From: Chryseosolibacter sp039917935
GTDB taxonomy: Bacteria; Bacteroidota; Bacteroidia; Cytophagales; Cyclobacteriaceae
Assembly (NCBI GenBank): GCA_039917935.1
Contig: JBDSIM010000014.1
Coordinates: 1-9,839, forward strand
DNA length: 9,839 nt
Reading direction: 5' to 3'
Below, one piece after another: positions 7,550 to 9,839 of this stretch. Position numbers and translations under genes: made by a program. Positions within the stretch are counted from its first letter, which is position 1. Every line of letters begins with the position of its first letter. The notes under the pieces are model-generated. The model searched no databases. It had not been told where the DNA came from and worked only from the letters and a program-made list of their open reading frames with translations.

Positions 7550-9115
7550 TCAATTCGCAACGGCCATTTCTGCGCTTCGCGAAATATGGACACTATTCGG
7601 AAATTTGTTTCGCAGCCAGTTTTCCCGGCGTGCTTTCAGATCTTGTTTAGTTCTTCCGGCTTCCGAACCGTCTTCCCATATGTTTCCATCAAGTCTGACA
7701 TCCCAATTGTACTCCTTTTGCAGGATGTCTAACTTCTGTTGCGTTTCGGGTGACGGGGTATCTACAGGATAAACAAAGAACTTACCCTCATAGATGTCAC
7801 GCTGTATTGTGTTATTATAGATGTTATCTACCAGTACTTCGAGCTCTTCCGCGGTAATATTTTCCCGGGTTGGGTCAAGGCTGGGTACCAAGAATACAAA
7901 TTCTTTAATGAAATGTTCTGCAGGAAGTTTAAAGTCTGTTCGCAGATCGATTGGTTCATAAGGCGCGCCATATTTTTCTACCCATATTGTTTCCAAATTT
8001 TTGCAATTACTAAGATCGACCTTAATAGGCACTGCTCCCCATGACGGGCTATATGTTCTGAGCGCCGTTAGGTTTGTAAGCCCTTTTATAGCATAGATAA
8101 TACTCCCGTAAGAAAAGCCGTAGAGATTTGTTACACGATCTAAATCGCCAGTGATGATGGCAGTATAAGTACCTGACGTATACTCATGCGAACCATTAAA
8201 CGGCAGGGTCGCGGAGTCGTCGTAACCATCACCCCAATTCACATTTACTGCTCCTCCTGTTCCTTCCAGAATAAATTCGAAATAATCTTCATATTCATTA
8301 CCCTCATCAACGGATGATTCTATCGTTAACAACAATGCGGGCTCAAGTGTTATTTTCAACGGTTTTGCACCAAGGTCTTTTTTCAGCTGTTCAAAGTTGA
8401 AGGTTATCACCTTTGCCTCTTCACCTGCATAGACAGAAAGCGTATACACTGCATCCGGATCGCCTTTAAAAGCGATAGTGTTCTTTCCCGCTCCTAATGA
8501 AAACGTCTGAATTAATCTCTTTCCCTGACGAAGTTCTGCAGTAGCTTCTCTTAATGATGTCTGCCCGCCTTTTTTCTTAAACACCATAAAGGATAACGTA
8601 TTAACCTTCTTTACTTTAAAGGAAGCATATCCAAATGCTTCGGGTTTTTCATTCCGCGCATCGATCACCTGCATACTCACGTTAGCAACGCTATTTTCAG
8701 TTACCGAAAAATTGTAATGGAGGGAATGCTGTACGAACGAGCTCAATTGACTTTTACTTTTGGGTGCAGCATATAGAACCTCACTGTCATTGACGATCAT
8801 AAAGTCTGTTATCTGATAGGTGCCAGGCATGAGCTCCAGCGGATCAGTGATATATCCATTACCTGCCTTCAACACTTGAACTTCATGATCAGAAAAAATC
8901 GGCGTACCCGAGTTACTTTTAATGCTTATCCTTAACAGAGCGTTCTCAGGTAAATCAGTGTCTTTAACTTTTCCGTTAGAAGTAGTGCCAGGGCTCAACG
9001 TAAATTGTACTTTACTTTTCTCAAGCTGGACGCCCCGGTCATCGCAAGATTGTAAACATAAGATAAGGGTACTCAATAGCCATACTGCGGTGAAGTGTTT
9101 TGAAAGATTATTCAT
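7550..9115 (-). CDS. Uncharacterised lipoprotein with WGDG (PKD-like) and leucine-rich segments
   Basis: I do not recognise a named family. The 521-residue protein starts with a type II signal peptide: a hydrophobic core at residues 10-21 and lipobox LQSC, with lipidated Cys24. Asp25-Asp26 follow, and acidic residues after the Cys are compatible with the Bacteroidota lipoprotein export signal to the cell surface. Residues about 35-150 look like a beta-sandwich. A second beta-rich segment spans about 160-265. 'NVNWGDG' at 291-297 followed by 'HEYTSGTYTAIITG' resembles a PKD-type strand pair. Residues about 328-380 have a leucine-rich character (LTNLTAL, LSNCKNLETIWVE). The C-terminal 140 residues are charged. 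This fits a BspA-like or cell-surface binding lipoprotein, but that is an inference. The gene ends at a strong terminator. A weak -7-like TCTATTTG lies at 9140-9133. Confidence 0.88.
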   Translation of the reverse strand: MNNLSKHFTAVWLLSTLILCLQSCDDRGVQLEKSKVQFTLSPGTTSNGKVKDTDLPENALLRISIKSNSGTPIFSDHEVQVLKAGNGYITDPLELMPGTYQITDFMIVNDSEVLYAAPKSKSQLSSFVQHSLHYNFSVTENSVANVSMQVIDARNEKPEAFGYASFKVKKVNTLSFMVFKKKGGQTSLREATAELRQGKRLIQTFSLGAGKNTIAFKGDPDAVYTLSVYAGEEAKVITFNFEQLKKDLGAKPLKITLEPALLLTIESSVDEGNEYEDYFEFILEGTGGAVNVNWGDGYDDSATLPFNGSHEYTSGTYTAIITGDLDRVTNLYGFSYGSIIYAIKGLTNLTALRTYSPSWGAVPIKVDLSNCKNLETIWVEKYGAPYEPIDLRTDFKLPAEHFIKEFVFLVPSLDPTRENITAEELEVLVDNIYNNTIQRDIYEGKFFVYPVDTPSPETQQKLDILQKEYNWDVRLDGNIWEDGSEAGRTKQDLKARRENWLRNKFPNSVHISRSAEMAVAN

Positions 9116-9248
9116 AGGTATTTGGTCTTTTTCAAATAGACGGTGATGAAATACATGCCATAAAACATTACGCGCCTTTTACTGGCTATAAAAAGATATG
9201 GCTGTTCCACAATTTGAGACCTGTGGAAGTCCGTCATCGATAAAAGGG
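9116..9248. other. Intergenic region upstream of the lipoprotein gene, with an inverted repeat
   Basis: This 133-base stretch contains an exact seven-base inverted repeat, TTCCACA (9205-9211) and TGTGGAA (9222-9228), with a ten-base spacer. It lies about 20 bases past the stop of the doubtful ORF at 9249 and about 90 bases before the lipoprotein ATG. In the minus-strand transcript a CTTTTTAT run follows about 11 bases after the stem, too far for a standard terminator. It could be an operator or a weak terminator. No gene is visible. Confidence 0.4.
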
Positions 9249-9563
9249 TTAAATCGTCTGTAGATTAACGTCTATCCAGTTGAATTGCTTATTGCCGGTA
9301 GAGTAAATTTTCGTACGCGCTCCGCTACTACCGTCTAATAGATGTTTGGATTTGAATGAATCAAGCATTACAGAATCGGATGATTCTCTGAAGAACATGC
9401 ACTGCTGCATTACGGAAAGAATACATACCCATACAGGAAAGTGATTTTTTCTTTCTCCAATTTTTTCATTGGCGATGTGAACTTCATCGAGCGTTTCTTG
9501 CGCCTGGTAAAAGTCGATACAAAACCAAACCTTTGCGGCGGGGTCACGCCTAAATCTATACAA
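9249..9563 (-). CDS. Doubtful small hypothetical protein (104 aa)
   Basis: I recognise no family. The open frame is bounded by an upstream stop and needs a TTG start at 9563, with no visible ribosome binding site. From about residue 14 onward the composition is protein-like (WFCIDFYQAQETLDEVHIANEKIG, ending NKQFNWIDVNLQTI), with no low-complexity or Arg-rich shadow character. No signal peptide or transmembrane helix is clear. An overlapping ATG frame (9598-9410, starting MCTEQYADKRKF) is Lys/Arg-rich and less convincing. The two could be pieces of one frameshifted gene, or neither may be expressed. It lies 68 bases below the CHAT gene, on the same strand. Confidence 0.3.
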   Translation of the reverse strand: MYRFRRDPAAKVWFCIDFYQAQETLDEVHIANEKIGERKNHFPVWVCILSVMQQCMFFRESSDSVMLDSFKSKHLLDGSSGARTKIYSTGNKQFNWIDVNLQTI

Positions 9564-9631
9564 AATTTGCGCTTGTCAGCATACTGCTCAGTGCACATTA
9601 TTTGACTGAACCATAGGCAGGATCGTTCGGT

Positions 9632-9839
9632 TCAATGGGAACGGGTCAGCCTCCCGAGTTTTTTTCGGACTAAGAATGCAAGAAGGAGAAATGCCCCTGC
9701 CATCATCAATATAACAGAAAGTGGTTTGTACCGGGTATCCAGTGGTTGGTCATCTCCGACCAGTACAAAGGCGCTCCAAAAAAACGGGGTCACCAGGGGG
9801 GGCGAACTGTCCAGGTATGATAACTTAGCCATTCGCAAA
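9632..9839 (-). CDS. C-terminal end of a CHAT-domain protein with terminal membrane helix (partial)
   Basis: Only the last 68 codons are in the window; the frame is open to the edge, so the start lies outside. The segment 'AKLSYLDSSPP', followed by 'TPFFWSAFVLVGDDQPL', closely matches the closing strand of CHAT (caspase-like, clan CD) domains, which usually end in 'HPYFWAAFVLIGD'. The Cys-His catalytic pair would lie upstream, outside the window. After the domain comes a hydrophobic helix (PLSVILMMAGAFLLLAFLV) and a basic tail (RKKLGRLTRSH). The protein would therefore be anchored by its C-terminus with the tail in the cytoplasm if the positive-inside rule holds. Many Bacteroidota CHAT proteins carry N-terminal TPR repeats, but that cannot be seen here. 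The TTG at 9838 is probably not the start. Confidence 0.72.
   Translation of the reverse strand, partial: LRMAKLSYLDSSPPLVTPFFWSAFVLVGDDQPLDTRYKPLSVILMMAGAFLLLAFLVRKKLGRLTRSH

Noticed and set aside
7431..7772. Plus-strand ORF of 113 codons
   Set aside because: It runs across the intrinsic terminator and then antisense into the lipoprotein gene; the translation looks random.
9607..9634. Inverted repeat TGAACC and GGTTCA around the CHAT stop
   Set aside because: The stem is only six pairs with a 16-base loop, and no U-tract follows, so I do not call a terminator.

Overview
The window looks like chromosomal DNA of a Bacteroidota bacterium, probably Cytophagales-like. The evidence is a C-terminal gliding-motility/type IX secretion (T9SS type B) sorting domain, a FtsX/MacB-type permease that opens with the Bacteroidota-typical MLRNYFKIAFRNL N-terminus, a lipoprotein with Cys-Asp-Asp after the lipobox, and the lack of Shine-Dalgarno sequences. 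All supported genes lie on the minus strand, so transcription runs from high to low coordinates.

Layout in the order of transcription. (1) 9839-9632: the C-terminal end of a CHAT-domain protein with one terminal membrane helix; the rest lies outside the window. (2) 9563-9249: a doubtful small hypothetical ORF with a TTG start. (3) 9115-7550: an unrecognised surface-type lipoprotein with a WGDG (PKD-like) motif and a short leucine-rich stretch, closed by a clear intrinsic terminator at 7495-7518. (4) 7303-6713: an exported NlpC/P60 peptidase with its catalytic Cys-His-His. (5) 6525-4126: an 800-codon ABC transporter permease interrupted by a single in-frame TAG at codon 544, replacing an expected Trp. 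(6) 3954-55: a 1299-residue secreted FG-GAP repeat and Ig-like protein with a T9SS sorting domain.

Two related long palindromes sit directly downstream of the stop codons of genes (5) and (6), at 4071-4120 and 2-53. They share the core CATGCCTTGTC but have diverged in sequence while keeping their stems paired. They look like REP-type elements and may act as mRNA 3' ends.

The common theme is the cell envelope: export, surface display, wall hydrolysis and a membrane-anchored CHAT protein. Nothing shows that the genes form one pathway, and the terminator and gaps suggest several transcription units. I see no CRISPR array, tRNA, rRNA, transposase or phage gene. I do not see a convincing new multi-gene system. 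The best leads are the single-codon lesion in the permease and the palindrome pair.
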